Positions 50,604 through 59,627 of a DNA stretch of 64,000 bases are shown here, piece after piece. Every line of letters starts with the position of its first letter. Within the stretch, counting starts at the first letter, position 1. The notes beneath the pieces are model-generated. The model was not told the origin of the DNA, ran no database searches, and saw nothing but the letters and a program-made list of their open reading frames with translations. A program made the position numbers and the translations under genes. Location of the stretch: positions 4,657,001-4,721,000 of the forward strand of contig NZ_JAVIZM010000001.1 in the NCBI RefSeq assembly GCF_031453555.1, in the 5' to 3' direction. This DNA comes from Bacillus sp. SLBN-46. Its GTDB lineage: Bacteria; Bacillota; Bacilli; Bacillales; Cytobacillaceae.

Positions 50604-50816
50604 TCAATCTGGTAACTTCACACTATAATACCTCATGGACCTTGGTACCCCTTTTAATTCAAGGACACCATTATAGATTAGATGTCTAATTCTATATTCT
50701 AAATAAAAGTAACCCACGATCTCATCAATCCGATGAAGTGTTTCACCTATTACTCTCCCCGTACGGATAAAATCTCGGGTTAATGGGTTGGCTAAAATAT
50801 TCCTTTTTCTTTCATT
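50604..50816 (-). pseudogene. C-terminal remnant of a DUF3658-type protein
   Basis: A 70-codon open frame without a start reads GETLHRIDEIVGYFYLEYRI, then RHLIYNGVLELKGVP and RSMRYYSVKLPD, ending at TGA 50606-50604. I recognise this as the C-terminal domain of DUF3658 (paired with DUF1835 in bacilli). The N-terminal part is missing and the frame is blocked upstream by TAG at 50819. It is therefore a degraded gene in the 289-bp gap between the lipase-like gene and the HAD gene. Confidence 0.6.
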
Positions 50817-50866
50817 CTATGTTACTGTCTTTAAAAAACAAAACATTTTTACAAAGAGGGGTATTT

Positions 50867-51451
50867 ATGAACATACTTTGGGATTTCGACGGGACTCTTT
50901 TTGATACCTATCCAGCATTGGTGGAGGGATTCATCAAATTAAGCAAACAAGACTTGGACCGCACGGAAGTGTTGAAATGGCTAAAAAAAGACTCCAAAAC
51001 GGCCTTTAAACATTATGGAATCGATGAGAGTCAAAGAGAAGAATACACACGATTACATAACTATTATTCAAAAAATGAAAGCATACCCTTTGAGCAATTA
51101 GAAGAGGTCCTTTCATCCATTGAAAATAATATTATTGTTACTCATCGGGATAAGGAGTCGACGATCTTTCTTCTTGAAAAATACAATTTAAAAAAGTATT
51201 TTACAGAAGTGGTTTCGGTTGAAGAGCAAGGATTTACGAGGAAACCCCATAGTGCTTCTTATGAGTATGTACTAAAAAGTCACCATATCGATTTAGTTGT
51301 GGGCGACCGTGACTTAGATTTGATTCCGGCTAGAAAGTTAAACATAAAAACCGTAGCCTTCCAAAACCAAGACATTGAAGCTGACTTCCATATAGACAGC
51401 TATGCTGACTTTATTCCATTGGTTCTTAACCAGCTAAAAAAGCCCCTTTGA
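50867..51451 (+). CDS. HAD-IA family phosphatase
   Basis: 194 residues from ATG 50867 (AGAGGGG six bases upstream). Motif I is ILWDFDGTLFDTYP with the nucleophile Asp, motif II VTHRD, and motif IV region VVGDRDLDLIPARKLNI; a helical cap lies between. It resembles phosphoglycolate phosphatase-like or B. subtilis YfnB-type HADs. Substrate unknown, probably a small phosphorylated metabolite. A terminator follows. Confidence 0.88.
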   Translation: MNILWDFDGTLFDTYPALVEGFIKLSKQDLDRTEVLKWLKKDSKTAFKHYGIDESQREEYTRLHNYYSKNESIPFEQLEEVLSSIENNIIVTHRDKESTIFLLEKYNLKKYFTEVVSVEEQGFTRKPHSASYEYVLKSHHIDLVVGDRDLDLIPARKLNIKTVAFQNQDIEADFHIDSYADFIPLVLNQLKKPL

Positions 51452-51478
51452 TCGGATAGATCAAGGGGCTTTATTTTT
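51439..51478 (+). terminator. terminator of the HAD gene
   Basis: AAGCCCCTTTGATC and GATCAAGGGGCTT arms, overlapping the last codons, followed by a T-rich stretch. Confidence 0.85.
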
Positions 51479-51479
51479 C

Positions 51480-51495
51480 AATCAAACGTTTGATT
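51480..51495. promoter_or_regulatory. 16-bp palindrome AATCAAACGTTTGATT, copy 2
   Basis: Perfect copy followed by AGTTTCCC, in the 154-bp region upstream of the manganese catalase gene. Centre-to-centre distance to copy 3 is 56 bp. Confidence 0.55.
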
Positions 51496-51535
51496 AGTTT
51501 CCCGAAGCCTTACGTACCAAGGGATCCATCCATTT

Positions 51536-51551
51536 AATCAAACGTTTGATT
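51536..51551. promoter_or_regulatory. 16-bp palindrome AATCAAACGTTTGATT, copy 3
   Basis: Perfect copy followed by AGTTTTTTG, 97 bases upstream of the manganese catalase start. With copy 2 it gives a paired operator-like layout. Confidence 0.55.
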
Positions 51552-51648
51552 AGTTTTTTGACTAAGTCATGCTATTTAATATCTCAGGTATATTATTCTC
51601 CTTGTTTGAAATCATAATTAAGAACAAATTAGGGAGGAATTTTATCAT

Positions 51649-52506
51649 ATGTATTTCTATAAAGAAGACTTAATTAATATGATTGTGCCAGATAAGCCAG
51701 ACCCTCATGCTGCAAAAGTCCTTCAAGAAGCCCTTGGTGGTCAATTTGGCGAAATGAGAACGATGATGCAATTCTCTTTCCAAAGTGCCAATTTCAGAGG
51801 TAAGGATAAACAATATCGTGATTTAATACGAGGAATATTTCTCGAAGAGCTCAGCCACGTTGAGCTTGTTCAAACAACAATAAATCAGCTTTTAAATGAT
51901 TCCGGTGGAACTATGCCAGGAAACCAGGCAAATGATACTGCACCATTAGATGATGTAATAAAATCTGGAGCTAACCCTCATCATTATATAATGGGGGCTA
52001 AGTCTTCCCTTCCCGTTGATGCAGGAGGCAATCCCTGGAATGGGTCATGGGTATATGACCATGGAAATCTAGTTGCTAACCTTCTAAATAACGTAGTACT
52101 CGAATCCACTGGTGTTCTTCAGAAATCAAGAATTTACGAAATGAGCAACAACAAAACCCTTAGGGAAACCATTGCTTTCTTGATTGTAAGGGATAATGCC
52201 CATCAAAATGCCTTTGCTAAAGCATTAGAAACATTAGGTGTAAATTGGGGCAAGATATTTCCAATTCCAAATTATGATTTAAACAAATACCCTGAGTGCC
52301 GCAAATATGTGGATATGGGTTTCCATAATGCTCAATTCAATTTCCGTCTTGACAATACACGCATTGGTGAGGTTTTTAAAGGTACAACACCTAGTAGAAA
52401 TGGTGGAGAATTATCCGTCATTGAACCGCCTGGCGGGTATCCAGTCCCTGAAATGCCTGATATGCCCAATGAGCATGCCCCTGGTCTTTTTGATCTTAAC
52501 CAATAG
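51649..52506 (+). CDS. manganese catalase family protein
   Basis: 285 residues. The di-manganese helical bundle is visible: EALGGQFGEMRTMMQFSFQS, RGIFLEELSHVELVQTTIN, NVVLESTGVLQKSRI and VRDNAHQNAFAKALETLG hold the Glu and His ligands. The C-terminal tail is proline-rich (EPPGGYPVPEMPDMPNEHAP). It resembles YdbD and the spore coat CotJC catalase-like proteins. It should break down hydrogen peroxide, either in the cell or in the coat. AGGGAGG is close upstream. Two AATCAAACGTTTGATT sites precede it. Confidence 0.9.
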   Translation: MYFYKEDLINMIVPDKPDPHAAKVLQEALGGQFGEMRTMMQFSFQSANFRGKDKQYRDLIRGIFLEELSHVELVQTTINQLLNDSGGTMPGNQANDTAPLDDVIKSGANPHHYIMGAKSSLPVDAGGNPWNGSWVYDHGNLVANLLNNVVLESTGVLQKSRIYEMSNNKTLRETIAFLIVRDNAHQNAFAKALETLGVNWGKIFPIPNYDLNKYPECRKYVDMGFHNAQFNFRLDNTRIGEVFKGTTPSRNGGELSVIEPPGGYPVPEMPDMPNEHAPGLFDLNQ

Positions 52507-52644
52507 AATGTCATTATGAATATTAATAAATAAGTATGTCAACGGGCCTTTGAGTGATCCTCCGGGTAACAGACACATTAAAAAGTATTCTTTATCCGGA
52601 GTTATCATATCATTAGATCTATTGAGTAGAATTCCCATCCAAAT

Positions 52645-52975
52645 TTAATGAATCATTTCCTCTTGAGCTACAAGCTCACTTTGAGAATAATAGCGAACAG
52701 TCTTCCCAGCGTTTGTCGCATAGTCAATTTCTTTTCTAGTACTACTACCAATATAACCATTGACATCAATGATAAAAATTTCATCCGCCAAATCAATTTT
52801 TCGAAAATGAATTGTAGCAAATAGTTCTTCTTGTTCCTTTGTTATTTCTATGCCTCCACTTTGCTCAAAGAAACCAAGGCTAATCACGACGTTCCCTTGC
52901 AATGTAAGGTACGCATTTGCTTTTTCAAATTGCTCTTTAAAATTTAGTAGAACCGCATAACGTTATGACCTTCAC
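52645..52975 (-). pseudogene. nucleoside 2-deoxyribosyltransferase-like protein, frameshifted
   Basis: The start GTG 52975 gives MKVITLCGSTKF, the first strand and loop of this fold. After TTT TAA a one-base shift in the AAAA tract at 52939-52942 restores KEQFEKANAYLTLQGNVVIS, DEIFIIDVNGYIGSSTRKEI and AGKTVRYYS to the stop. The complete frame resembles phage-type or DUF4406-like deoxyribosyltransferases, about 100 residues. The current gene would be truncated early, unless the base is a sequencing error. Confidence 0.65.
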
Positions 52976-53125
52976 TAACTTCAACCCACTTTCTTGTATC
53001 CCTATTTGCCCAAATTATAATATTTTTCACCCTATCTTATCCTTCGAACTTTTATTCTCCTTTAACCATACCATCTCCTTCTGCTTTCTATAAGAAATAG
53101 ACGTTGTGGTCCCTCTACAGTTTCG

Positions 53126-53161
53126 ACAAATAAAAAAACGCCACCTAAACAGGTAGCGTCA
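53126..53161 (-). terminator. terminator of the 154-residue membrane protein gene
   Basis: On the minus strand GACGCTACCTG and its partner AGGTGGCGTT pair, followed by a long T run, directly after the stop. Confidence 0.8.
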
Positions 53162-53623
53162 TCTCCATTTTTCCACTTTCTTCTGTATCAACAGTTGAAA
53201 TCCATAAATAATGAAAGAAAAACTTATAAAGGTTAAAAATATCTGTAATGGCTTGAAATTGATTAATTTAAATAGTTTTCCCTTTTGATAAAGAATGGTT
53301 AATGGAAAAGAAAAAAGTGAATCCATTAGTAAATTAGCTAGAAAAAATCGTTTGATATTCCCAAAGGTAAAGTGAAATATCCATAACGTTCCTACAAAAA
53401 AAGGTCCAAAAATAAAACTGATATCGTTTATCAATCTTGCTTTCCACCCGCCCGCACTATTCCACCATTTTAATGGACCTGCCAACAAACACATGCCGGA
53501 TACTAGGATCGCAGCGAGAATAGAAACGGGCAGATACTTCTTAAAGGACCTTTTCGGGAGAAAGATAATGGAAATCCACGGTAAAGTAAGCTGAAGAATC
53601 CTAATAATCATAGGCATAAACAC
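53159..53623 (-). CDS. multi-span membrane protein of unknown function
   Basis: 154 residues with four or five hydrophobic helices (about 8-22, 32-50, 65-88, 95-112 and 128-146). GPLKWWNSAGGWKARLINDISF lies in a loop or amphipathic segment. Its pattern is reminiscent of CBO0543-like membrane proteins, but I cannot be sure. GTG start with AAGGGGG close by; ATG 53617 is an alternative. Confidence 0.62.
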   Translation of the reverse strand: MFMPMIIRILQLTLPWISIIFLPKRSFKKYLPVSILAAILVSGMCLLAGPLKWWNSAGGWKARLINDISFIFGPFFVGTLWIFHFTFGNIKRFFLANLLMDSLFSFPLTILYQKGKLFKLINFKPLQIFLTFISFSFIIYGFQLLIQKKVEKWR

Positions 53624-53696
53624 ATTTCCCCCTTTTCAGCTTACTTTTCCCTTCTGGGATGGGAATCATTCTCTATTTTACAAGCTAAATAATAAT

Positions 53697-54641
53697 TTAC
53701 TTAATAAATAACGCTCCAACAAACATCATCACAATGATGGTAACGACTGTATGAACAGATAAAACATTGTTTACAAATATTCTGTTTTCCTTGTCTTCTC
53801 CTTTAATAAATAATGGAATGACAAATGGCGGTGGTAACATAAACATGGTTATTACTGCTGCCATGAATAATTGATCAAGATGTAGAAGACGATTAATAAT
53901 GAAGTTGTTAATTAACAACCCAAACATAAATAGCATCATCATACGAATCACAACTACTTTTACCACTTTTCCTATACTAGATTTTTCAATTTGAATTTCA
54001 TAACCTATGACTAAACAAATCAAAGGGGTTGTAATGGTTGCAATAAGAGCGGCGGTTTGTAGGATGGAATTAGATAACGGGTTCCCAGATAAAAAAGTAA
54101 TGAAGCCTGTCTTTTGAACAATGACCCCAAAAATGACAGCTAACAAAATTGGATTTTTCATAAAGGAAGTGAATTGCTCTTTCTTTGTAGAATGACCATC
54201 CCTTAAATTTGTTAAAATACCTGCTATCACTAAATAGAAAAATGTCACCTGGCCCAAATCGATAATAGCAAATATATAGATATGCTCTTCCCCAAACAAT
54301 ACACTGAAAATAGAGTACCCTAACATTCCTGCTTCAAAATTTGTTAAAAGCAAAGGAAAATAGGATGATTGGATTCCTATGAAGGATTGAATCCCTTTAC
54401 CAATGAGTAACGCAACAAGAACGGCTGCAAAAACAGCCACAATAATCAAAAGGTGTTTTGATTCAAAGTTAGTTTTAGAGAATGAGAGAAAGAGTAAGGC
54501 CGGAAGCGAAACATGGATGATTAATTTCTTTAAGTCTTCAATCGTTTCAACCTTAATAAAATGGAACTTCCTAAACACCGTACCAACTAAAAATAATATT
54601 ACAACCGGTAAAATTTTTGAAAAAACCTCTAAATAGGACAA
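53697..54641 (-). CDS. AEC family (auxin efflux carrier-like) transporter
   Basis: 314 residues with about ten helices. The N-terminal ILPVVILFLVGTVFRKFHFIKVETIEDLKKLIIHVSLP-like stretch (from residue 9) and LLTNFEAGMLGYSIFSVLFG are typical of AEC proteins, which export organic acids such as malate or other anions. TTG start with GAGGTG eight bases upstream. The terminator at 54688-54712 separates it from the lsr operon upstream, so it is probably a separate transcript. Confidence 0.87.
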   Translation of the reverse strand: MSYLEVFSKILPVVILFLVGTVFRKFHFIKVETIEDLKKLIIHVSLPALLFLSFSKTNFESKHLLIIVAVFAAVLVALLIGKGIQSFIGIQSSYFPLLLTNFEAGMLGYSIFSVLFGEEHIYIFAIIDLGQVTFFYLVIAGILTNLRDGHSTKKEQFTSFMKNPILLAVIFGVIVQKTGFITFLSGNPLSNSILQTAALIATITTPLICLVIGYEIQIEKSSIGKVVKVVVIRMMMLFMFGLLINNFIINRLLHLDQLFMAAVITMFMLPPPFVIPLFIKGEDKENRIFVNNVLSVHTVVTIIVMMFVGALFIK

Positions 54642-54687
54642 GTGTTATTCACCTCTTTCTGCCTAACCTCTACAAATGTTAAAAAAG

Positions 54688-54712
54688 AAAAACTGCCAAC
54701 TAAGGCAGTTTC
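54688..54712 (-). terminator. terminator of the lsrACDB operon
   Basis: AAACTGCC and GGCAGTTT arms with a seven-base loop and a T run on the minus strand, just after the lsrB stop. Confidence 0.8.
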
Positions 54713-54721
54713 CTCTTTATT

Positions 54722-55783
54722 TTAGAAATCGTAGTTATCAATGTTCTCCTTCGTAAACACGACTCGCTCTGGTAATAAGATGATGCCGCTGCGATCATCT
54801 GTGTAGTCATAGCCTTGAATCGTATTTGGTTCGATCTTAACGTGACCTACATTTGGTACGTCAAACTCATCGCCCACTTTTAGGTCCTTCCCTTTGACTG
54901 TCATAAGGTAGGCAACATAGGCTGCAAGAGCCCCTTGCTTTTTAACATCCCAAAGTCCGAACTGCTTAACCGTATCTCGTTTAACGAAATCTCTCATAAC
55001 ATTAGGAGTGGAGAAACCAGTGATGGCAATCTTACCGGCTACCTTAAGGTTCTCTGCTGCTTGAGCCATTGCTGGTAAAGCCGTAGCATCTGGACAGATA
55101 ACAGCATCAATATCTGGGTAGGTCTTAATAATATTTTGACCGACCGTTAAAGATTTTTGAGCATCATTTTCACCAAATTGAGTCGTAACAATTTCCCATC
55201 CTGGATGTTCCGCTTTAATTTTGGCTTTAGCTGCTTCAACCCATTGGTTTTGGTCTGTTACAGTTGGACTAGAGTAGAAGAAAGCGACCTTAGCTTTGTC
55301 TGGAATTTGTTTAGCTGTCATTTCAATTAGCAAACCGCCTAATTGTTCAGGAGTACCTTGGTTAATATAAAAAGAACGATGTTTTGGATTCACATCTGAA
55401 TCCCAAGTAAGGATTTTAACGCCACGTTTCTTCGCACGATCTAATGCTTGGTTTAAACCGTCAACAGATGTAGAAGAAATCATTAGTGCTTTATATCCTT
55501 GGTTAACAAAGTTATTAATATACTTTACCTGACCCGCAACGGATGCTTCACTTGGTCCATCATACGTTAAGTCAACTCCAAGCTCTTTTGCCATTTCCTT
55601 GGCGCCTTCCCCTCCAGAGGTGAAAAATCCAACCCCGGTCAATTTAGGGATAAAAGCTAATTTTACATCTTTCTTGCTAGAGCTTTCCCCACCTGACGTT
55701 TTTTCCCCGCTGCTACATGCTGCTAGCACGAGGAATGCTGATAGTACCACCGTGAACAGCTTTACAAGTCCAGTTTTCTTCAT
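54722..55783 (-). CDS. lsrB: autoinducer-2-binding lipoprotein LsrB
   Basis: 353 residues with a lipoprotein signal (lipobox LAAC at 20-23). The mature protein is a two-lobed sugar-binding protein. AI-2 ligand positions match the enteric LsrB pattern: Lys in [11 protein letters not shown] (47), Asp in LTWDSD, Asp-Gln in TVTDQNQW, and PDATALPA. Long segments such as [12 protein letters not shown] and [11 protein letters not shown] also match. It delivers the cyclic furanosyl AI-2 to LsrCD outside the membrane. It is the last gene of the leftward operon, with AAAGGGAG before the ATG. Confidence 0.93.
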   Translation of the reverse strand: MKKTGLVKLFTVVLSAFLVLAACSSGEKTSGGESSSKKDVKLAFIPKLTGVGFFTSGGEGAKEMAKELGVDLTYDGPSEASVAGQVKYINNFVNQGYKALMISSTSVDGLNQALDRAKKRGVKILTWDSDVNPKHRSFYINQGTPEQLGGLLIEMTAKQIPDKAKVAFFYSSPTVTDQNQWVEAAKAKIKAEHPGWEIVTTQFGENDAQKSLTVGQNIIKTYPDIDAVICPDATALPAMAQAAENLKVAGKIAITGFSTPNVMRDFVKRDTVKQFGLWDVKKQGALAAYVAYLMTVKGKDLKVGDEFDVPNVGHVKIEPNTIQGYDYTDDRSGIILLPERVVFTKENIDNYDF

Positions 55784-55787
55784 TAAT

Positions 55788-56810
55788 CTACACTCCCTTT
55801 TGTGGCCCTTTTACACTGGCCTTTTTATTATTAATTTTTTTAATAAATAATTGGATATTGCTCCAATTGGTTAAACGGAGTAGTACTGCCACGATTAATA
55901 AAAATCCAATAACTACACTTGTCTCCTCATTTGTCATACTCATCATTTGTAGTCCATACTGCATCATACCAATAACAATACTTGCTATACCTGTGCCGAT
56001 TACCGTACCCTTACCACCCGTAATACTAGTTCCACCCAGGACTACGGCGGTAATAACAGGTAAAACCGCTTCTGCTCCAAGGTCCGATCTAGCAGAACTA
56101 AAGTAGGAGGTTAAGATTACTCCACTGATACCACCCCCTAAACCGGCTATGATGTAAGACCAAATTAAGATGGATTTCGTTCGAATTCCGCTATACCTTG
56201 CTGACTTAATGTTGATTCCGATAAGAAAAACCTGTCTGCCAAAGCGCGTGAGGTTGAGGAGCACTGCAAAAAGGATCATAAAGAAGAGGAGGAACAAAAT
56301 AGGATTAGGCAACCCAAATGTTTGACCATTTGCCAACTGGACAAATGCATCTGGAAATCCGCTGATTCCTTCATATCCCGATGCTTCACTTCCACCAGAA
56401 ATGACTAAGGCAATCCCTGAAAAAAGAAACATACTTCCTAAAGTAACAACCAGTGGCTGCACATTGCTATTAGCGACAATCACACCATTCATTGCACCAG
56501 CACATGCACTGATTACTACAGCAATCAATACGGCCAGCCAAATATTTACTCCATTCATCCAAAGGACACCAATCGAGATAGAGGTTAATCCAATAGTTGA
56601 GCCAATGGAGACATCGATTCCACCCGTTATTATAACGTAGGTCATCGGAATAGCGGCTAGTCCGATGTAAACATAGTCGTTCATACTAAAAATGAGATTA
56701 GTAAAGTTCAAGAAGTCCGGATTCATCACACCAAAGAAAATCAGTTCAAGGAATAAGAATATTACAAGTGCACTTTCCCACCTAAAGAGTGGCCTGATCT
56801 GTTTTTTCAT
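55788..56810 (-). CDS. lsrD: autoinducer-2 ABC permease LsrD
   Basis: 340 residues with about ten helices, of the ribose-type permease family (BPD_transp_2). [23 protein letters not shown] and [23 protein letters not shown] are the family EAA-like segments. It forms the channel with LsrC. The start ATG 56810 lies 29 bases inside the end of lsrC, with GGGGGG upstream, so coupling is likely. LsrC/D assignment follows gene order and partial resemblance. Confidence 0.87.
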   Translation of the reverse strand: MKKQIRPLFRWESALVIFLFLELIFFGVMNPDFLNFTNLIFSMNDYVYIGLAAIPMTYVIITGGIDVSIGSTIGLTSISIGVLWMNGVNIWLAVLIAVVISACAGAMNGVIVANSNVQPLVVTLGSMFLFSGIALVISGGSEASGYEGISGFPDAFVQLANGQTFGLPNPILFLLFFMILFAVLLNLTRFGRQVFLIGINIKSARYSGIRTKSILIWSYIIAGLGGGISGVILTSYFSSARSDLGAEAVLPVITAVVLGGTSITGGKGTVIGTGIASIVIGMMQYGLQMMSMTNEETSVVIGFLLIVAVLLRLTNWSNIQLFIKKINNKKASVKGPQKGV

Positions 56811-57822
56811 CGTTGTGAGTCCCCCCTTTTCCTTCAATTGACTGCTGTTTAAGCCTCTTTCCTCTATTAAACTGACTATTAACTAAATAACTTTGGAATC
56901 TAGAATCACTAATGACGATGAGAAGTAGTAAAAAGCCAGAAATGGCGTTGTTCCAATAAGCAGGTATTTTCAAGTAAATTAACGAGCTGTTAATAGCTGT
57001 TAAAAAGATGGCACCGAGTCCTGCACCAAATACTGTCCCTAATCCACCGTTTAGACTTACTCCACCTAATACGGCAGCAGCAATCACCTGCAACTCAATT
57101 CCACTACCTGTTTGATTTGGTACAAACCCAATGTTCATAACAAAAATCATTCCTGCTATTGAAGCTGACATTCCTGAGAGGACAAAGGCCAGAATTCGTA
57201 TTTTTGAAACAGGAATTCCAATCAGGCGGGCACCATCTGCATTATCCCCTACGGCATAAAAATAACGGCCAATCTTCGTCAGCTTTAGAACAAGAAACGC
57301 AGCAATAAGGATGATCATCCCAATCCAAATTGGCAGAGGAAGACCGATGAAATCAGTTCCTGATAACTTTTTAAAATAGTTCGGAATATCTTCAATCCAT
57401 TTTCCACCTGTTAAGATAATCATTAGACCTCTTAATATACCTAAGGTACCTAAAGTCATAATGATGGCTGGAATTTTTAGGAGTGCCACTCCGACCCCAT
57501 TGAACAGTCCTGCAACCAATCCGACAAAGAGAACCACAAGTGCTGCGACCCATCCGGAAACACCGTTCGTTAAGAGAAGACCACAAACGGCTGCCGAAAT
57601 TCCCATGATTGATCCGACGGATACATCTATTTCAGCCGTTAACAGGACAAATGACTGTCCCACAGCCAGTATAAGTAAAATAATGCTGCTACTTACAAGC
57701 AAAAGCAGACTGTTACCCGTAACAAACTTACTATTAATGGAGCCAACAATACCGATAAAGGCAAGGATGAGAATAACAATCGAGACTTCTCTTTCTTTTA
57801 AAAGCTTTGATAGGAGATTCAT
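56782..57822 (-). CDS. lsrC: autoinducer-2 ABC permease LsrC
   Basis: 346 residues with about ten helices. LTAEIDVSVGSIMGISAAVCG, VIAAAVLGGVSLNGGLGTVFGA and the late LLLLIVISDSRFQSY are typical of the ribose/AI-2 permease family. The start overlaps the lsrA stop by four bases (ATGA), and the lsrD start lies inside its 3' end. It works with LsrD, LsrA and LsrB to import AI-2. Confidence 0.88.
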   Translation of the reverse strand: MNLLSKLLKEREVSIVILILAFIGIVGSINSKFVTGNSLLLLVSSSIILLILAVGQSFVLLTAEIDVSVGSIMGISAAVCGLLLTNGVSGWVAALVVLFVGLVAGLFNGVGVALLKIPAIIMTLGTLGILRGLMIILTGGKWIEDIPNYFKKLSGTDFIGLPLPIWIGMIILIAAFLVLKLTKIGRYFYAVGDNADGARLIGIPVSKIRILAFVLSGMSASIAGMIFVMNIGFVPNQTGSGIELQVIAAAVLGGVSLNGGLGTVFGAGLGAIFLTAINSSLIYLKIPAYWNNAISGFLLLLIVISDSRFQSYLVNSQFNRGKRLKQQSIEGKGGTHNDEKTDQATL

Positions 57823-59354
57823 AGAGCCTTCAACTCCTTTTTAATCCCAAATGCAGCTGAGGTTATAGAATCGATAGTTAAGTTCTCTTTTGAAATCGAA
57901 GAAGTCATTCTACCTTCATGCATAACGAGGACACGGTCACTCAATTGAACGATTTCTTCCGTATCAGATGAAATCAATAGGACTGCTAATCCCTTATCTT
58001 TTAGTTCATCAATCATTTTATAGATATCCCCGCGTGCACCGGCATCGATTCCCCGTGTCGGTTCATCTAAAATGATGGCCTTTGGCCCTGTTTCAAGATA
58101 TTTTGAAAGAACCACCTTCTGTTGGTTCCCGCCAGATAGATTACCGATCAATTGATTTTGTCCGGTTGTAACCACCTTTAGGTTATCAATGGCTTTTGTT
58201 GAGATGTCTTTTTCTTGTTTAAATGGGAGGAATAAGTGATTGAATCTATGCAGGATCGTTGATGTGATGTTCACTTTTATAGAGGCAATGGAGAAAATAC
58301 CGTGTTGATGTCGATCTTCAGGGACATAAACCAGCCCCCGATTAATCCTTTCTCGTAAAGAGAAACCTTTTATATTCTCTTGAAGTAAGAAAACCTCACC
58401 AGAATCCCAAGGGTCTAAACCAAAAATGGCGGAGGCAAGCTCAGTACGGCCCGCACCGACGACTCCGGCAATTCCTAAGATTTCACCAGGATAAAGCTCA
58501 AAGGTGACATCATGAAAACGATGACCGGATAAGTCCCTAACAGACAGAACAGGAATGAGTGATTTACTTGAGGGAGCATTAAAATTCTTTACTTTAGCAG
58601 TTTTATCTTTACTAGACTCATCTACATGACTAACAGAGATTTTATTACTTTGTTCAGGCATTAATCCATCTAACAATTTTTCATAGGTGAAATCCTTTAC
58701 TGCCCCCTTGGCTGAGATTACTCCATCCCTTAGAACAGCAACAGAATTAGCCAGCTCAAATATTTCTGTCAGGCGGTGGGTAATATAGAAAACTCCTAAC
58801 CCATCAGTTGTCAGCTTTTTAATAGTAGAGAAGAGTGAATTGATTTCACTAAAAGTTAAGGTGGAAGTCGGTTCATCTAGGATAAGAATCTTTGCATTCC
58901 TTATTAGCCCTCTTAGGAGCTCTACCAACTGCTGCTCAGCGATGGATAAGCTAAACCCTTTACGGTTTATATCTAAATTCCAGCCTAACACGGAGAGATA
59001 ATGCTTTATTCTTTTCTCACACTCAGCCTTATTCTCATGAAAACCGATGGTCACGTTTTCCCTAATTGTCATATTTGGAAAAATAAGGGGTTCCTGCGGC
59101 ACTAAATAAATACCATGCTTATGAGCATCCGCCGGTTGATGGAACGAAACGACTTCACCCTCAACAACGATCTCTCCCTCATCAGGACGATATAATCCTG
59201 TAATGATTTTCATTAAGGTAGATTTACCAGCTCCATTTCCACCAACGATGGCAAAAACTTCTCCCTTATTAAGAGTGAGATCCACTCCTTTTAACACAGG
59301 GTTCCCTGCAAATTGTTTATAGATTTGCCGAATATGAATCAGCTGGTCTTGCAT
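57819..59354 (-). CDS. lsrA: autoinducer-2 ABC ATPase LsrA
   Basis: 511 residues from ATG 59354 (AGGTGAACCAA upstream). Two fused ATPase domains. The first has Walker A GGNGAGKSTLMK, signature-like SIAEQQLVELL and LILDEPTSTLT. The second has the degenerate Walker A GVVGAGRTELAS, LSGGNQQKVVLS and IILDEPTRGID. This is the sugar-importer arrangement (RbsA/LsrA type). It drives AI-2 uptake through LsrCD. First gene of the leftward operon. Confidence 0.92.
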   Translation of the reverse strand: MQDQLIHIRQIYKQFAGNPVLKGVDLTLNKGEVFAIVGGNGAGKSTLMKIITGLYRPDEGEIVVEGEVVSFHQPADAHKHGIYLVPQEPLIFPNMTIRENVTIGFHENKAECEKRIKHYLSVLGWNLDINRKGFSLSIAEQQLVELLRGLIRNAKILILDEPTSTLTFSEINSLFSTIKKLTTDGLGVFYITHRLTEIFELANSVAVLRDGVISAKGAVKDFTYEKLLDGLMPEQSNKISVSHVDESSKDKTAKVKNFNAPSSKSLIPVLSVRDLSGHRFHDVTFELYPGEILGIAGVVGAGRTELASAIFGLDPWDSGEVFLLQENIKGFSLRERINRGLVYVPEDRHQHGIFSIASIKVNITSTILHRFNHLFLPFKQEKDISTKAIDNLKVVTTGQNQLIGNLSGGNQQKVVLSKYLETGPKAIILDEPTRGIDAGARGDIYKMIDELKDKGLAVLLISSDTEEIVQLSDRVLVMHEGRMTSSISKENLTIDSITSAAFGIKKELKAL

Positions 59355-59454
59355 TTGGTTCACCTGCCCTGCTAGTTTATAAACTATTATTCATGAACAT
59401 TTTCTAGTAGAATTAACTTTTGTTTAAACTCGAAGAAAATTTTTGATTTTTTAG

Positions 59455-59468
59455 ATAAAGCGCTTACA
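59455..59468. promoter_or_regulatory. candidate CcpA (cre) site at the lsrA transcription start
   Basis: ATAAAGCGCTTACA matches the cre consensus core AAAGCGCTTACA well; only the outermost bases differ. It covers the expected +1 region of the lsrA promoter, so CcpA bound here would block transcription when sugar is plentiful. Confidence 0.6.
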
Positions 59469-59474
59469 AGCAAA

Positions 59475-59503
59475 ATATTAAATGACAATCTACCCATAGT
59501 CAA
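59475..59503 (-). promoter_or_regulatory. sigma-A promoter of lsrACDB
   Basis: On the minus strand TTGACT (59503-59498), a 17-base spacer and TAATAT (59480-59475). The spacing and both hexamers are near consensus. The expected start is about 59468, giving a leader of about 110 bases to lsrA. Confidence 0.7.
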
Positions 59504-59540
59504 TACGTTTAAAACAAATTATCTAAATATTTTGAAATGG

Positions 59541-59569
59541 TTGACTTTTTGTTTTTAGGGTCCTATACT
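59541..59569 (+). promoter_or_regulatory. sigma-A promoter of lsrR
   Basis: TTGACT, a 17-base spacer and TATACT. The expected transcription start is about 59576, just before the inverted repeat at 59582-59595. Confidence 0.72.
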
Positions 59570-59581
59570 CGGTATTAGAGT

Positions 59582-59595
59582 TAAACATTTGTTTA
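59582..59595. promoter_or_regulatory. candidate LsrR operator
   Basis: TAAACA-TT-TGTTTA is a perfect 6-2-6 inverted repeat just downstream of the predicted lsrR start. Related words TTTTGTTTAAAC (59419-59430) and TTTAAAACAAAT occur in the lsrA leader and between the promoters. Binding by LsrR is inferred from position and symmetry. Confidence 0.5.
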
Positions 59596-59627
59596 CCCAA
59601 TGATTATTTGTTGAAAGGTTGAGGACA

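Noticed and set aside
53697..54641. AEC transporter as part of the lsr operon
   Set aside because: A good terminator separates it from lsrB, and it has its own ribosome binding site; no functional link to AI-2 is visible.
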